Assembly: GCF_018613855.1 (NCBI RefSeq)
Contig: NZ_JAGGPK010000014.1
Span: 1 to 64,000 of the forward strand
Reading direction: 5' to 3'
Source: Arthrobacter sp. ISL-30
GTDB taxonomy: Bacteria; Actinomycetota; Actinomycetes; Actinomycetales; Micrococcaceae
DNA length: 64,000 bases
The position numbers and the translations under genes are program-made. Shown piece by piece: positions 26,188-34,632 of the stretch. Position 1 is the stretch's first letter. Every line of letters begins with the position of its first letter. The notes under the pieces are model-generated. The model saw only the letters and a list, made by a program, of their open reading frames with translations, ran no database searches and was not told the origin of the DNA.

Positions 26188-27277
26188 GATGAGACTCCTT
26201 AGTTGTTGAATGCACAGCACAAGGGAGCCGAATCGCAACCCCCAGGACCCCGCCGCTGACCGGCGGATAAAGCGATGCCCTCATGTTTCAGCCCGGAACC
26301 AACCATGGGCAACGAATCCGGGTACTCGTCTTTTTCACAGACCGAGGGGTCGGAAATACTTGGCTCAAGGTACCGAGTACTCGCGTAGCAAGACCTCTAA
26401 CCGGGCGAAATGGTGACCCGGGAGCCTCCCGCCCCCTTGCTCCACAGACCTCGGAGGGGGCGAGGATGGAGCGAGGGATAAAGCGTGAGTGAATCGATTG
26501 AAGGGGGCAGCCCCACTACTCCGCGTGGGTTGGGTCAGGTCGAAGGAGGCTGGAAATACCCGTCATTCCAAGATTTTTCCGGCAGCGTACAGCATCCTGC
26601 CTTGGACTTCCGGTCCAGGCTGATGACCTGGACCCAACGCAGGATGGAGCCTGAGGCAGTACTGTCTGCTGTCAGGCAAACCCACTCAGACAGGGCCGGT
26701 CCGGCTGTCCAGTGAGGTACTTGGTTCGACACACTCTCGATCCGAACACCGGACACTCCGGCCGTCCACGGATGAAGCACCCTGTGCCAATATTGAGCGT
26801 TTCTTGATCCAAAAACAGGCTGGCGACCGGGCCAATTACGGAAACGAATTTCCTGTGACAGCACCCCACCTCCAACGAATCGGCGCGCGTCCGAGGTTCC
26901 GGGATTGGTGGCAGCTTGGAAGTCGGGCGGTCCGCCGTCCACAGGCGGGCCACAGCGGCCACTCACCAGCGGCGGAGCGCCATTCCGGCCCCGCCCAAGA
27001 CAGCAGCCAAAAAACGGTAGACATAACAGGGCCAGGGGGTCCGGAGCTCTGCGACGGCACGCCCTGGACCCCACAGCCGGCCGCGCCAGCGGACGCCCGA
27101 TCACTGGTTGGAGCGCAGCGGAGACCAAATGCCTTGATACCGTGGAAGAACGGCCTGTCACGTCGCCAATCATGGCCGGGGCACCAGAAGGGGGACTGGA
27201 ATGGTCTAGGAAGTTTCTTCACGAAGAGCAGGGACAGGGCTGGCAGGATCCTTCCTGCTGCCCTTCCGGCGAACCAA
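26188..27277. other. Long region without a convincing gene
   Basis: About 1.1 kb upstream of the surface-protein operon. Open frames exist on both strands, but their composition is not protein-like. The 300 bp nearest the operon would be its promoter and leader and contain short GC hairpins (for example CCGGG...CCCGG around 26402-26422). I could not match any known riboswitch. Confidence 0.4.
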
Positions 27278-27511
27278 GTGCCGGAGGTCAGCGAGCCGCT
27301 GACTCCGGAGCAGCTTGCGGAGCTGCAGGATGCTTGGGCCGAACTCTCCCAGGCGGCAGAAGCGGCAGGCGTGACCAGCTTTCACGCCTGTGGACGTGAC
27401 GGGAAATCCTGGGAGGGCGATGTCGCCACCGTGCGGGGTCTTGCGGCCACGCTCAGGAAGTTAGGCGCCGAAGGGCAACCAGGGGATACCCCGGACCCGG
27501 CGGGCAGGTAA
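27278..27511 (+). CDS. Small hypothetical protein
   Basis: From a GTG at 27278 the frame encodes 77 residues: EPLTPEQLAELQDAWAELSQ, then an ACGRDGKSWEGD segment and a leucine-rich helix. The helical, charged composition looks genuine, while the upstream extension of the same frame does not. No Shine-Dalgarno sequence is obvious, so the start is uncertain. Function unknown. Confidence 0.45.
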   Translation: MPEVSEPLTPEQLAELQDAWAELSQAAEAAGVTSFHACGRDGKSWEGDVATVRGLAATLRKLGAEGQPGDTPDPAGR

Positions 27512-27645
27512 CCCTTTCAAGGACTGCCCCGCGACCACCGCCCAGACACTCTAGGGGTTATGCCCATTGTGGGCAGGTGGAGCCCCCGTGGATTAGCTCA
27601 AAGCTGTCCACACTGTGCATAACCCGCCGCCACTGTTCCTCGGGG

Positions 27646-27691
27646 GCGGCACGCCCGGGTGCTGCGGCACGCCCGGGTGCTGCGGCACGCC
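27646..27691. repeat. 18-bp tandem repeat
   Basis: GCGGCACGCCCGGGTGCT occurs twice in a row, followed by a partial third unit, within an apparently non-coding stretch (27512-27866). Confidence 0.8.
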
Positions 27692-27866
27692 ATGAATTTT
27701 GTGTGGACGGTCGCAGCCCGTTACTCCACAGGGAGCAGCTGCCACATGCCCGGCCTCTGTGGGGATTCCTGTGCACGGCCGAATCCGGAGCCCCCAGAGC
27801 CTCCCCCGCTGTCAGACTTGGCCCCCTACGATGGTTCTCCCACATGGAACGGAAGGCAGGAGAGCC

Positions 27867-27992
27867 ATGGACGAACAACCGCGGCCGCGCGCGAACAGTT
27901 GGCAGATCGCCGGCGTCTGGATCGCCGCTGCTGCCCTGCTGATCGCGGCCGCCCGGGCAGCGGTCGACCTGTGGCTGCTGTTTGGGCCATGA
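27867..27992 (+). CDS. Small single-pass membrane protein
   Basis: A 41-residue product (MDEQPRPRANSWQIAGVW...) with one hydrophobic helix, preceded by AGGAGAGCC directly before the ATG. Small membrane proteins of this type are easily missed; function unknown. Confidence 0.5.
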   Translation: MDEQPRPRANSWQIAGVWIAAAALLIAAARAAVDLWLLFGP

Positions 27993-28081
27993 GGGCCGGG
28001 CTGCCGCTGCCGCGAGAGTGCGGGCATAGAGTTCCGGAGGCGCGGAACAACAGACTGGGGCTCGCGCGTATGCAGCTCCCG

Positions 28082-28135
28082 GCAGCGGAGCTGCTAGGCC
28101 GGGACAAGAACGACTTCGACGTGAAAATCCGCTAG
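28082..28135 (+). repeat. Copy of a repeated 3'-coding segment (LLxR...DFDVxIR)
   Basis: This 54-bp stretch resembles 55227-55286 closely; both encode the same C-terminal peptide pattern (AAELL-x-R-x4-DFDV-E/K-IR) followed by a stop. Here a short frame MQLPAAELLGRDKND... ends at 28135, facing the HATPase gene. Probably the tail of an unrecognised small protein family. Confidence 0.5.
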
Positions 28136-28139
28136 TAGG

Positions 28140-28562
28140 TCAGGAGGCTGTTCGTGTGCGGCTGAGTGTCCAGTAGTTGTCGTTGTTGTGGCGGTGGTAG
28201 GTCAGGACGTCGACGGCTGCCTTGGCCATGGCCAGGCCGCGGCCGCTTTCGGCGAAGTCGTCGGGCATCGCAGCGGCGTCGAGGTCGACTTGGGCGATTC
28301 GGCCGTCGTCCTTGAAGCGGGCGTCCAGGCGGTCGGGGTAGACCTCGAGGATGAGGTTGCAGAGGATGCTGCCCTCTTGGGAGCCATGCTCGACGATGTT
28401 GGCAGCGATTTCGATAACGGCGGTTTCGAACATGGCGCGGTCCAGCTCCGAGACTTCCGGGGAGGTCTCCCACATCCGGGCAAGGAGATCATGGACCTTG
28501 CCAAGGCATTCGGGGTCGGCGCACGCGTGGAGTTCATGAACCTGGAGACGACTGTGCCTCAT
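28140..28562 (-). CDS. Anti-sigma-factor-like HATPase (RsbW/SpoIIAB family)
   Basis: A 140-residue single HATPase domain: N box ETAVIEIAANIVEHG and G box FAESGRGLAMAK. RsbW-type proteins phosphorylate STAS antagonists and hold a partner (a sigma factor or another target) in check. The start at 28562 overlaps the STAS stop (ATGA) with GAGGAG before it. It follows STAS and the glycosyltransferase in one minus-strand unit. No sigma factor gene is visible in the window, so the target is unknown. Confidence 0.88.
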   Translation of the reverse strand: MRHSRLQVHELHACADPECLGKVHDLLARMWETSPEVSELDRAMFETAVIEIAANIVEHGSQEGSILCNLILEVYPDRLDARFKDDGRIAQVDLDAAAMPDDFAESGRGLAMAKAAVDVLTYHRHNNDNYWTLSRTRTAS

Positions 28563-28891
28563 TCGAAGCACTCCTCGACGGTGTCGTGCGGTTCCAGGAT
28601 CCGGTCAAGGCTGGTCAGCTGCAGCACCATCTTGATCTGCTTGCCGGGACGGGCGATGCGCAGGTCTCCGCCGGCGGCCCGGGCGGTCTTCAGGCCGAAG
28701 ACCAGCGCTCCGAGGCCGGTGGAGTCCACAAAGTCGATCTCTGCCAGGTCAACGACCACGTTAGGGCGGCCGTCACCCTGCACGATGCCGGTCACCAGGT
28801 GCTTCAGGTCAGGGGCGGACATCAGGTTCAGGCGCCCGTTGGCGCGGATCACGGCGCTGTCTTCGCCGGACAGTTCAACATCAAATTTCAT
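28559..28891 (-). CDS. STAS-domain anti-sigma-factor antagonist (RsbV-like)
   Basis: A 110-residue STAS protein with the phospho-acceptor serine S57 in FVDSTGLGAL and the GGDLRIARPG loop. In partner switching the dephosphorylated form sequesters the HATPase kinase encoded just downstream. It overlaps the glycosyltransferase end by 11 bp and the kinase start by 4 bp, so the three genes are translationally linked. Confidence 0.92.
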   Translation of the reverse strand: MKFDVELSGEDSAVIRANGRLNLMSAPDLKHLVTGIVQGDGRPNVVVDLAEIDFVDSTGLGALVFGLKTARAAGGDLRIARPGKQIKMVLQLTSLDRILEPHDTVEECFE

Positions 28892-30845
28892 TGTTTTCGT
28901 CTCTATCGTCCGTAGGGGTGAAGCCTTTGTAGAGGGCGGCCCGGATGATCACGCTGAGGATGACCAGGTCATAGGCAACCCATGCCACGTTGACCAGGGT
29001 GCCGGCGGGGGCGCCTACGCCGATAAGCATGCGCACGAGGCCGGTCACTGCGGCCACGATCAGGGCTGCGATGGCAATTAACTGGGGTCGGATCAGGAAC
29101 CAGGGTGGGCCGCCGTCCTGCCTGGTTTTCGGGGTGACCGCGAAGCCGAGGCTCCGGCCGAACAGGACGTTGGCGGCCGCCGTCGTGCAGGCTTTGATCC
29201 ATACGGGGAAGAGCGCGAGGCTGTACTGCTGTCCGCGCCAGGTTTTCCGGCCCCGGGCGGCGACAAAGAACAGGAGCTGGTTCACGACGAGGAACGGGAT
29301 GAGGCGGGCGAAGAAGTCGAGACTGAACGCGGCCACGGGCAGGACTCCGAAGCACAGGAACAGGATCGGGGCGACGAGGTAGACGACGGCGGCGAAGCCG
29401 GAGAGGTAGCTCCACATGGTGGAGAAGTACATCAGCCGCTGTCCGGCGCTGAGTCCTTTTTGCAGGAGCGGGTTCTCGCGCAGGAAGACCTGCATGGTGC
29501 CCTGTGCCCAGCGAAGCCGCTGGGTGATCATGGTCTTCAGGTCCTCCGGGGCGAGGCCCTTGGCAAGGATTTCGTGGTGGTAGACGCTCTCCCAGCCGTG
29601 GCTGTGCAGGCGCATGCAGGTGGCCATGTCCTCCGTGACGGAGTTGGTGGCCATCGGCATGACCGGGATGGCTTCATCGGCGCGGTCCACGTCCAGGGCG
29701 CGTATCATCCTGCGCACTGGGCCGATGGCGGCCATGGGTGACCAGTCGCGCCGGGCCAGCCGTTCAACGACGTCACGGGTGATCAGCGCTTCTGTTGGGG
29801 ACGTCAGGCCGGTGAGCTGCTGGATTTCGTCCAGGTCGGCGTGGATGGATTTGAGGTCAGCGGTCACGATGGTTTGTGCTGCCGCGTCGACTTTTCGCTG
29901 GAAGTTGTAGGTGACGGCCCCCACCGGCCGGTCTTCCCGCAGTTCCTTCCGGGCCGTGCGCACGGCAAGGCGGACGTCCTCCAGCGCCCGGGTCACATGC
30001 TGCCCTGTTGCGGCATGTTCGGCACGGGCCCTGGCGATGATCCTGTCCCCGCCTTTCAGGGTCTGCCCCACCGTTGTCCTGACACCGTGGACGTACCAGG
30101 TGATCCCGACCTGCATGAGCGCTTCGCGCCGGATGAGGGCATTGGAGCCGCAGAAGAAGGCCGCGTTCCAGCCGTCCTTGCCTTGCTGGATGGGGCCGTA
30201 GAACAGCGGGGCCTGGCTGCCGAGGATGTCAGTGTCGTTGACGTTGTAGAACCATTGCGGAGTCTGGACGAGTGCGACTTTTTCGTTGTTGAAGTGGCCC
30301 AGCAAACGGTCCAGGATTTCCGGTTCCGGGATCTGGTCCGCGTCCAGGATGAGCAGGAACTGACCGTGGGTCGCGGCCAGGGCGTTATTCAGATTCCCTG
30401 CCTTGGCGTGCCGGGGCCGGTTTTCCCACTCCGAAGAGCGGGTGATGTACCCGATACCGGCTTTCTCGGCGGCCTGCTGCACGGCGGGACGGCCGCCGTC
30501 ATCAAGGATCCAGGTGTTATGCGGATACCGGATGCGGGAGGCAGCCAGCGCCGTGGTCATGACCAGGTCGATGGGTTCGTTGTAGGTGGTGATGAACACG
30601 TCCACGCTGAGCCCCTCCGGCGGTGCCGGGGGCGCGGGGCGTTCCCGCAGCCGCCACATCGTGACGCCAAAGAGGAAGCAATCGATGAGGCTGTACGTCT
30701 CGACCAGCACAAGCGGCACGCTGATCCAGGCATTGGACCAGTTCACCGAGAACAGCCACCGCCAGACCATGTAGTTCACGCCCAGGATGATGGTCAGGGT
30801 CGTGAGGACCCGGACCAGCAGCTGATGGTCAAAGAAGCGTCGCAT
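28881..30845 (-). CDS. Membrane polysaccharide synthase, GT2 (BcsA-like)
   Basis: A 654-residue processive-type glycosyltransferase. Two N-terminal membrane segments (about 12-30 and 41-60), then a GT2 domain with TTYNEP, LDDGG (D115/D116), DADQ (168-171), FCGSNALIRR (231-240), TED (404-406) and QRLRW (442-446), then about five membrane segments. The D, DxD, TED, QxxRW set fits cellulose or curdlan synthase-like enzymes. Two oddities: no PilZ domain, and about 150 extra, partly charged residues between FCGSNALIRR and TED, which in BcsA are close together. Downstream of the GH26-like gene and fused to STAS/HATPase regulators in one transcript. The polymer made is unknown. Confidence 0.87.
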   Translation of the reverse strand: MRRFFDHQLLVRVLTTLTIILGVNYMVWRWLFSVNWSNAWISVPLVLVETYSLIDCFLFGVTMWRLRERPAPPAPPEGLSVDVFITTYNEPIDLVMTTALAASRIRYPHNTWILDDGGRPAVQQAAEKAGIGYITRSSEWENRPRHAKAGNLNNALAATHGQFLLILDADQIPEPEILDRLLGHFNNEKVALVQTPQWFYNVNDTDILGSQAPLFYGPIQQGKDGWNAAFFCGSNALIRREALMQVGITWYVHGVRTTVGQTLKGGDRIIARARAEHAATGQHVTRALEDVRLAVRTARKELREDRPVGAVTYNFQRKVDAAAQTIVTADLKSIHADLDEIQQLTGLTSPTEALITRDVVERLARRDWSPMAAIGPVRRMIRALDVDRADEAIPVMPMATNSVTEDMATCMRLHSHGWESVYHHEILAKGLAPEDLKTMITQRLRWAQGTMQVFLRENPLLQKGLSAGQRLMYFSTMWSYLSGFAAVVYLVAPILFLCFGVLPVAAFSLDFFARLIPFLVVNQLLFFVAARGRKTWRGQQYSLALFPVWIKACTTAAANVLFGRSLGFAVTPKTRQDGGPPWFLIRPQLIAIAALIVAAVTGLVRMLIGVGAPAGTLVNVAWVAYDLVILSVIIRAALYKGFTPTDDRDENNEI

Positions 30846-30927
30846 TGGAGCCTCGTCTTCGGTTCGTCGTGCCGCACCCGCTCAGACGCTGAACCTGAGC
30901 GGGTGCGAGACGGCGGATTGCGTCAGG

Positions 30928-32241
30928 TTAGGAGTTCCTGGCCGACAGGGCTGCTTTGAGGGCCTTGGTTGAGCTGGTGGAGCTGTTGATCCGCCAGTCG
31001 ACTTCCTTGTTGTGGTGGAACCAGACAAACCCGGTGACGTCGGATTGCGCGGCCAGGTAGGAGACAAGGTCGGTGTTCCAGGTGGCCTTTGACCCTCCGG
31101 CCTCCGCTGAGGCTGTCTCGGAGATGATGATCTGCTTGCCCGGTGCCAGGCTGCGGAGTGCAGCCAGCCCTTCTCCGAAGAGCGCCGAGGGTGAGGTCCA
31201 GGAACTCCACGATTGCGAGGTGCCCCAGTTGTAGCCGTCCAGGGCGACGACATCGACGTAACCGGCGCCCGGGTAGAGTCCGGTCAGGGGCGTGGAACCC
31301 CAGTACGGAACATTGGGAGCCCAGACCCACTGCACGTTCGTCGCGCCGGTGGAGGCCACGACGTCGTGGACGTGCCGCCAGGCAGCTACGTAATCGCCGG
31401 CGCCGTTTCCGTTGGCAGCCTCGGCCCAGGGGTACCAGTTGCCGTTCATCTCATGGGCGAACCGGAGCATCACGGGCTTGCCCCAAGAGGCCAGCGCGGT
31501 GCCCCACTGCCGGATGTAGGTGTCGAAGTCTCCTGCGGTAATCCGGTCCAGGGCGTAGGCAGGCTGGTTGGCACCGTTACCGCTCCACAGCCACGGCTCC
31601 CAGGTGATCAGGCTCATCGCGCCGCGCGCATCGACAGCGTTCAAGTCAGCGATCGGAGCGGCCTGACTGAAGTCCTTGTACGACATCACGATTGACGGGC
31701 TTTCGTTGACCATCGTGGCCACCGCATCGAGCTCACTAGAGGCCAGAGGGCCGCCCGGGGTGGAGACGCCGAAGCGGAGGGTGTCCGTGCTCTTTGGCGG
31801 CAGCGTAGTCGTGGTTGTCGTCCCGGTCTTGGCTGCCATGGTCATGGGGGAAGCACTCGTGGCCGCAGCGTCCTGGCCGGCCCTGAGTGAAGCCGGGCTG
31901 TAGGTCACGGCATAATCCGCGGACGCTGAGCGCTTTCCGACCATGGCAGTCACGGTGACCGTCGCGGACGACGTCGACGGGATGGTGATGTCAGCGGTGA
32001 AGGAGCCAGCGGCATCCGTGGCGAAGGGAACGGCTGAAGATCCGGCTGTCACCGTTCCCGCAGCCTGCTTGGCAAAGCCGGAACCGGTCACCGTGACCGA
32101 TGCACCCGCCGGACCACTGGAAGCGCTGAGCGTGATGCCGGCCCGACCGGCAGCCTCGGCGGGCACGCTGATCCCGAACAACACGGCCAGCGACATAGCA
32201 AGGCCGGTCACAACCAGCCTGATTAATCGATTCTTATGCAC
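30928..32241 (-). CDS. Secreted GH26-like glycoside hydrolase with TIG-like domain
   Basis: A 437-residue exported protein: signal peptide to about residue 31 (PAEAAGRAG), an IPT/TIG-like domain (about 33-115), a Thr/Pro linker, and a TIM-barrel hydrolase (about 155-430). The likely acid/base E264 is in RFAHEMNGNWYPW and the likely nucleophile E375 in IIISETAS, the arrangement of GH26 mannanases and related endoglycanases. It precedes the GT2 synthase by 82 bp; synthase plus matching hydrolase is a common pairing in exopolysaccharide loci. Substrate not determined. Confidence 0.85.
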   Translation of the reverse strand: MHKNRLIRLVVTGLAMSLAVLFGISVPAEAAGRAGITLSASSGPAGASVTVTGSGFAKQAAGTVTAGSSAVPFATDAAGSFTADITIPSTSSATVTVTAMVGKRSASADYAVTYSPASLRAGQDAAATSASPMTMAAKTGTTTTTTLPPKSTDTLRFGVSTPGGPLASSELDAVATMVNESPSIVMSYKDFSQAAPIADLNAVDARGAMSLITWEPWLWSGNGANQPAYALDRITAGDFDTYIRQWGTALASWGKPVMLRFAHEMNGNWYPWAEAANGNGAGDYVAAWRHVHDVVASTGATNVQWVWAPNVPYWGSTPLTGLYPGAGYVDVVALDGYNWGTSQSWSSWTSPSALFGEGLAALRSLAPGKQIIISETASAEAGGSKATWNTDLVSYLAAQSDVTGFVWFHHNKEVDWRINSSTSSTKALKAALSARNS

Positions 32242-33145
32242 AGCGCTCCCAGCGTCATTTGAATTTTCGTGGTCTCAGTCACGAAGGGCCGGAAAGGGTC
32301 CCAGACAATGATGGCAAGGAGCGGAGCCGGCGGACGGACTTGAGCGAAATCCTCGGCAAATCCTGTACAGATCTTGCGCAAAAACTTCCGCTCTCAACGG
32401 TGAGGGGGCGTAGCCATTGGTCAAGAGATCCCAAGCGGGCACGTGAGGGCCCGGGCACGTTAGGGCGCAACGTGGGCACGACTAACAATCTATAAAGGCG
32501 CATAACAGAATCTGTTGGACTCGCAGGTTTGGCTATCCGAGCGGCTGGCTCCAGGGAGCAAGATCTCCAGTTTCCAGAGTCGGTCATGGAATCATCGTAG
32601 GTCTCTGAAGCCGTGGATCAGCAGGGCCAGCGACTTGGACCTCAAGGAAGACGGTCCGCAGATTTCGTTGCGGAGGAGCGAGGCAAATTCGGTCGGTGAC
32701 ACGCTCACCTGCCGCTGGCTCCTGCTCCTTGGATTCTGTCTCGTGTCAATCCCTTGCGGATGTGCCGGCAGACCCATAACGGAATTGTGTTCGGCTGTCG
32801 GCGGTCATGTGAAAGTGCCCATAGACGGCCAACTCGCCACCCATGGGCAACCGCCTGGCCGCTCGTGGGCAATTCTTGATGGCCGCTGACATTCGGCGCG
32901 GCATTGATCAAATCTTGAGTTTAAATGACCTGGTTTCATGATGGTCTGCTGCCAATATTGGTTCTGCGCAGTACAGCAGCGTGCGGCAATACTCCACCCA
33001 AGCGGCTTCTGAAATGACAATGGAAACCCACATGAAACGAGGAAACGAGCGCCAGGGGCCGGCCGATGCAGGATCTCAGCCTGTCGCGAATAGAACTCCA
33101 CCCGACATTGCCACGGTGGCGCCGCAGCGAGTTCAGGAGGCGAGA
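32242..33145. other. Divergent intergenic region with a duplicated segment
   Basis: About 900 bp between the hydrolase and the Hpt-like gene without a convincing protein. It contains a 28-bp sequence (32575-32602) found inverted and identical at 44924-44951, where it covers the start codon of a small gene. Promoters for both flanking genes must lie here. Confidence 0.5.
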
Positions 33146-33496
33146 ATGACAGATAGTGCACGACCTGTTCTGGACTCCCGCGTGCTTCTGAGACTTGCTG
33201 AGCAGGCAGGCCAGGAAACCGCCCAAAGCTTCCTCGAGACCTATCTCGGCCTTCTGCCGTTCCGGAGGAAAAGAACCGCCTATTTACTGTCCACAGGCGA
33301 TATGGATGCGGTGATGGATGCCGTACAGAGTCTGAGAACCACCTCATCAATGATTGGCGCGCGTCATTTGGAGCACTACTGTCGCTATCTCGAATTTCAG
33401 CTCCGCTCCGGGTCCTTTCCAGACCCGGAGACCGTACTCTCGGCGCTGGCCACGCACGCAGAAATGCTTATCGCCGAGGTTCCACGCACGCATTGA
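33146..33496 (+). CDS. Hpt-like domain protein lacking the phospho-accepting histidine
   Basis: A 116-residue helical protein; start fixed by AGGAGG five bases before the ATG. The sequence aligns by eye with histidine phosphotransfer domains (AVQSLRTTSSMIGARHL against the usual A-H-x-LKGSSxxxGA), but the histidine position is Q61. It therefore cannot relay phosphate in the usual way and may act as a binding module. It is convergent with the second HATPase/STAS/PP2C set. Confidence 0.65.
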   Translation: MTDSARPVLDSRVLLRLAEQAGQETAQSFLETYLGLLPFRRKRTAYLLSTGDMDAVMDAVQSLRTTSSMIGARHLEHYCRYLEFQLRSGSFPDPETVLSALATHAEMLIAEVPRTH

Positions 33497-33643
33497 CTTT
33501 GCGGCACAGGGAGCTTGGCCCTGTTACGGGCGGTCCCGAACAGTTCGGCTCGTTTGTCGCAGGCACCCGCTTGCAGGGCCGCAAGTGGGCTGGCTTGTCG
33601 TCCGGCACCATGGTTACGGGGTCACTGACAAAGGCGAACCCTC

Positions 33644-34075
33644 TTAGGCCACCGTCCTGGATTTTCGGGTCAGAATCCAGATGTTCGTTGCCGCCTGGCG
33701 TTCAAACGTAACGGTCGTGACCAGCGCTTCGATCAGGGCGAGGCCCCGGCCGGCCTCGGAGTCGTCGTCCGGCAGTCCTGTCTCGGGTGGGGAAGCGAAG
33801 GGCTCCTTGGCGTTGAAGGCGCTCACCTTGGCCACCAGCCGGGTGGGCCACACACTGATGTCTACGCCCAGCTCGACGGGAATCTGGCCAACGGGTTCGG
33901 CGTGCTGGATGATGTTGGAGGCTACCTCGATCACTGCGGTGGTGAAGGTCATGCGGTCCATCTCGGGGACGAAATCGGCGTCCTCCCACAGCGAATCCAG
34001 TTCAGTGTGGACGGCCTCAATTGATTCCGGGATCGACTCACCCCGGAATCTCCGGCGGGCCAGTACCTCAGTCAT
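33644..34075 (-). CDS. Anti-sigma-factor-like HATPase, second copy
   Basis: A 143-residue HATPase domain protein paralogous to that at 28,140-28,562: N box TTAVIEVASNIIQHA and G box SEAGRGLALIEALV. The start overlaps the STAS stop by 8 bp. It would phosphorylate the adjacent STAS protein. Last gene of the second partner-switch unit. Confidence 0.87.
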   Translation of the reverse strand: MTEVLARRRFRGESIPESIEAVHTELDSLWEDADFVPEMDRMTFTTAVIEVASNIIQHAEPVGQIPVELGVDISVWPTRLVAKVSAFNAKEPFASPPETGLPDDDSEAGRGLALIEALVTTVTFERQAATNIWILTRKSRTVA

Positions 34076-34400
34076 CGCTGAACGCCGCCTCAGCTGTGGG
34101 GTAGGGCGTGAGCGCCCGGTCCATGTTGGTCAGTTCAAGGACCATCTTCACCTGGGGCTGCACGCCTGAGATGCGGAGGTCGCCGCCAGCCTGCCGTGCA
34201 GCCTTCAGGCAACCGATCAGGGCGCCAAGGCCGGAGGAATCCATGAACACCGTCTCCTCTAGGTTGACCGCCACCCTACTGGAACCGGCGGCCACCACCT
34301 CGGCCACCACTTCGCGCAGCTTGGACGCGGCCACCAGGTTCAGGCGGCCGGAGCCTTTCACCTCCGTGTAGGAGTCCTTCACCTCATAACTAAACTGCAT
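34068..34400 (-). CDS. STAS-domain antagonist, second copy
   Basis: A 110-residue STAS protein, clearly paralogous to the one at 28,559-28,891 (VFMDSSGLGALIGCLKAARQAGGDLRI pattern, acceptor S55). Start at the ATG at 34400 with AGAGGA upstream. It follows a remnant of a glycosyltransferase gene, so the order GT2-STAS-HATPase was originally the same as in the intact copy. Confidence 0.9.
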   Translation of the reverse strand: MQFSYEVKDSYTEVKGSGRLNLVAASKLREVVAEVVAAGSSRVAVNLEETVFMDSSGLGALIGCLKAARQAGGDLRISGVQPQVKMVLELTNMDRALTPYPTAEAAFSDD

Positions 34401-34420
34401 CACCGTTCCTCTTCTCCGGG

Positions 34421-34620
34421 CTAACCCTTGTACCTGACAGCCCTGAACAGGACGCTCATGATGACAAGATCGAAAGCCATCCACACTACGTTCACCAGCG
34501 TAACCACCGGCTCCGATAAGCCGGCAGCAAGGCGCGCCACTCCAATAATCAGGGCCATCACCGGAAGCGCTGCCAAGGCCTCGGTGGAGGACGTCCTGTC
34601 TCGCTGTACTGGGGCTTCCG
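34421..34620 (-). pseudogene. C-terminal remnant of a second GT2 polysaccharide synthase
   Basis: About 50 codons before the TAG at 34421 read ALAALPVMALIIGVARLAA, then TLVNVVWMAFDLVIMS and FRAVRYKG. This matches the final membrane segments of the GT2 at 28,881-30,845 (TLVNVAWVAYDLVILS, IRAALYKG). The rest of the gene is missing; the PP2C gene ends just upstream. Confidence 0.75.
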
Positions 34621-34632
34621 GTGTGTCTCCTG

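Noticed and set aside
26188..26450. Possible riboswitch in the leader of the surface-protein operon
   Set aside because: Short GC hairpins are present, but no known aptamer consensus could be recognised.
26804..27277. N-terminal extension of the small gene ending at 27511
   Set aside because: Composition is rich in Pro, Gly and Arg without helix or strand pattern; only the last 77 residues look like protein.
32279..32587. 102-residue frame on the minus strand beginning at the duplicated MTDS start
   Set aside because: Beyond the duplicated bases the sequence is not protein-like; the duplication itself is reported instead.
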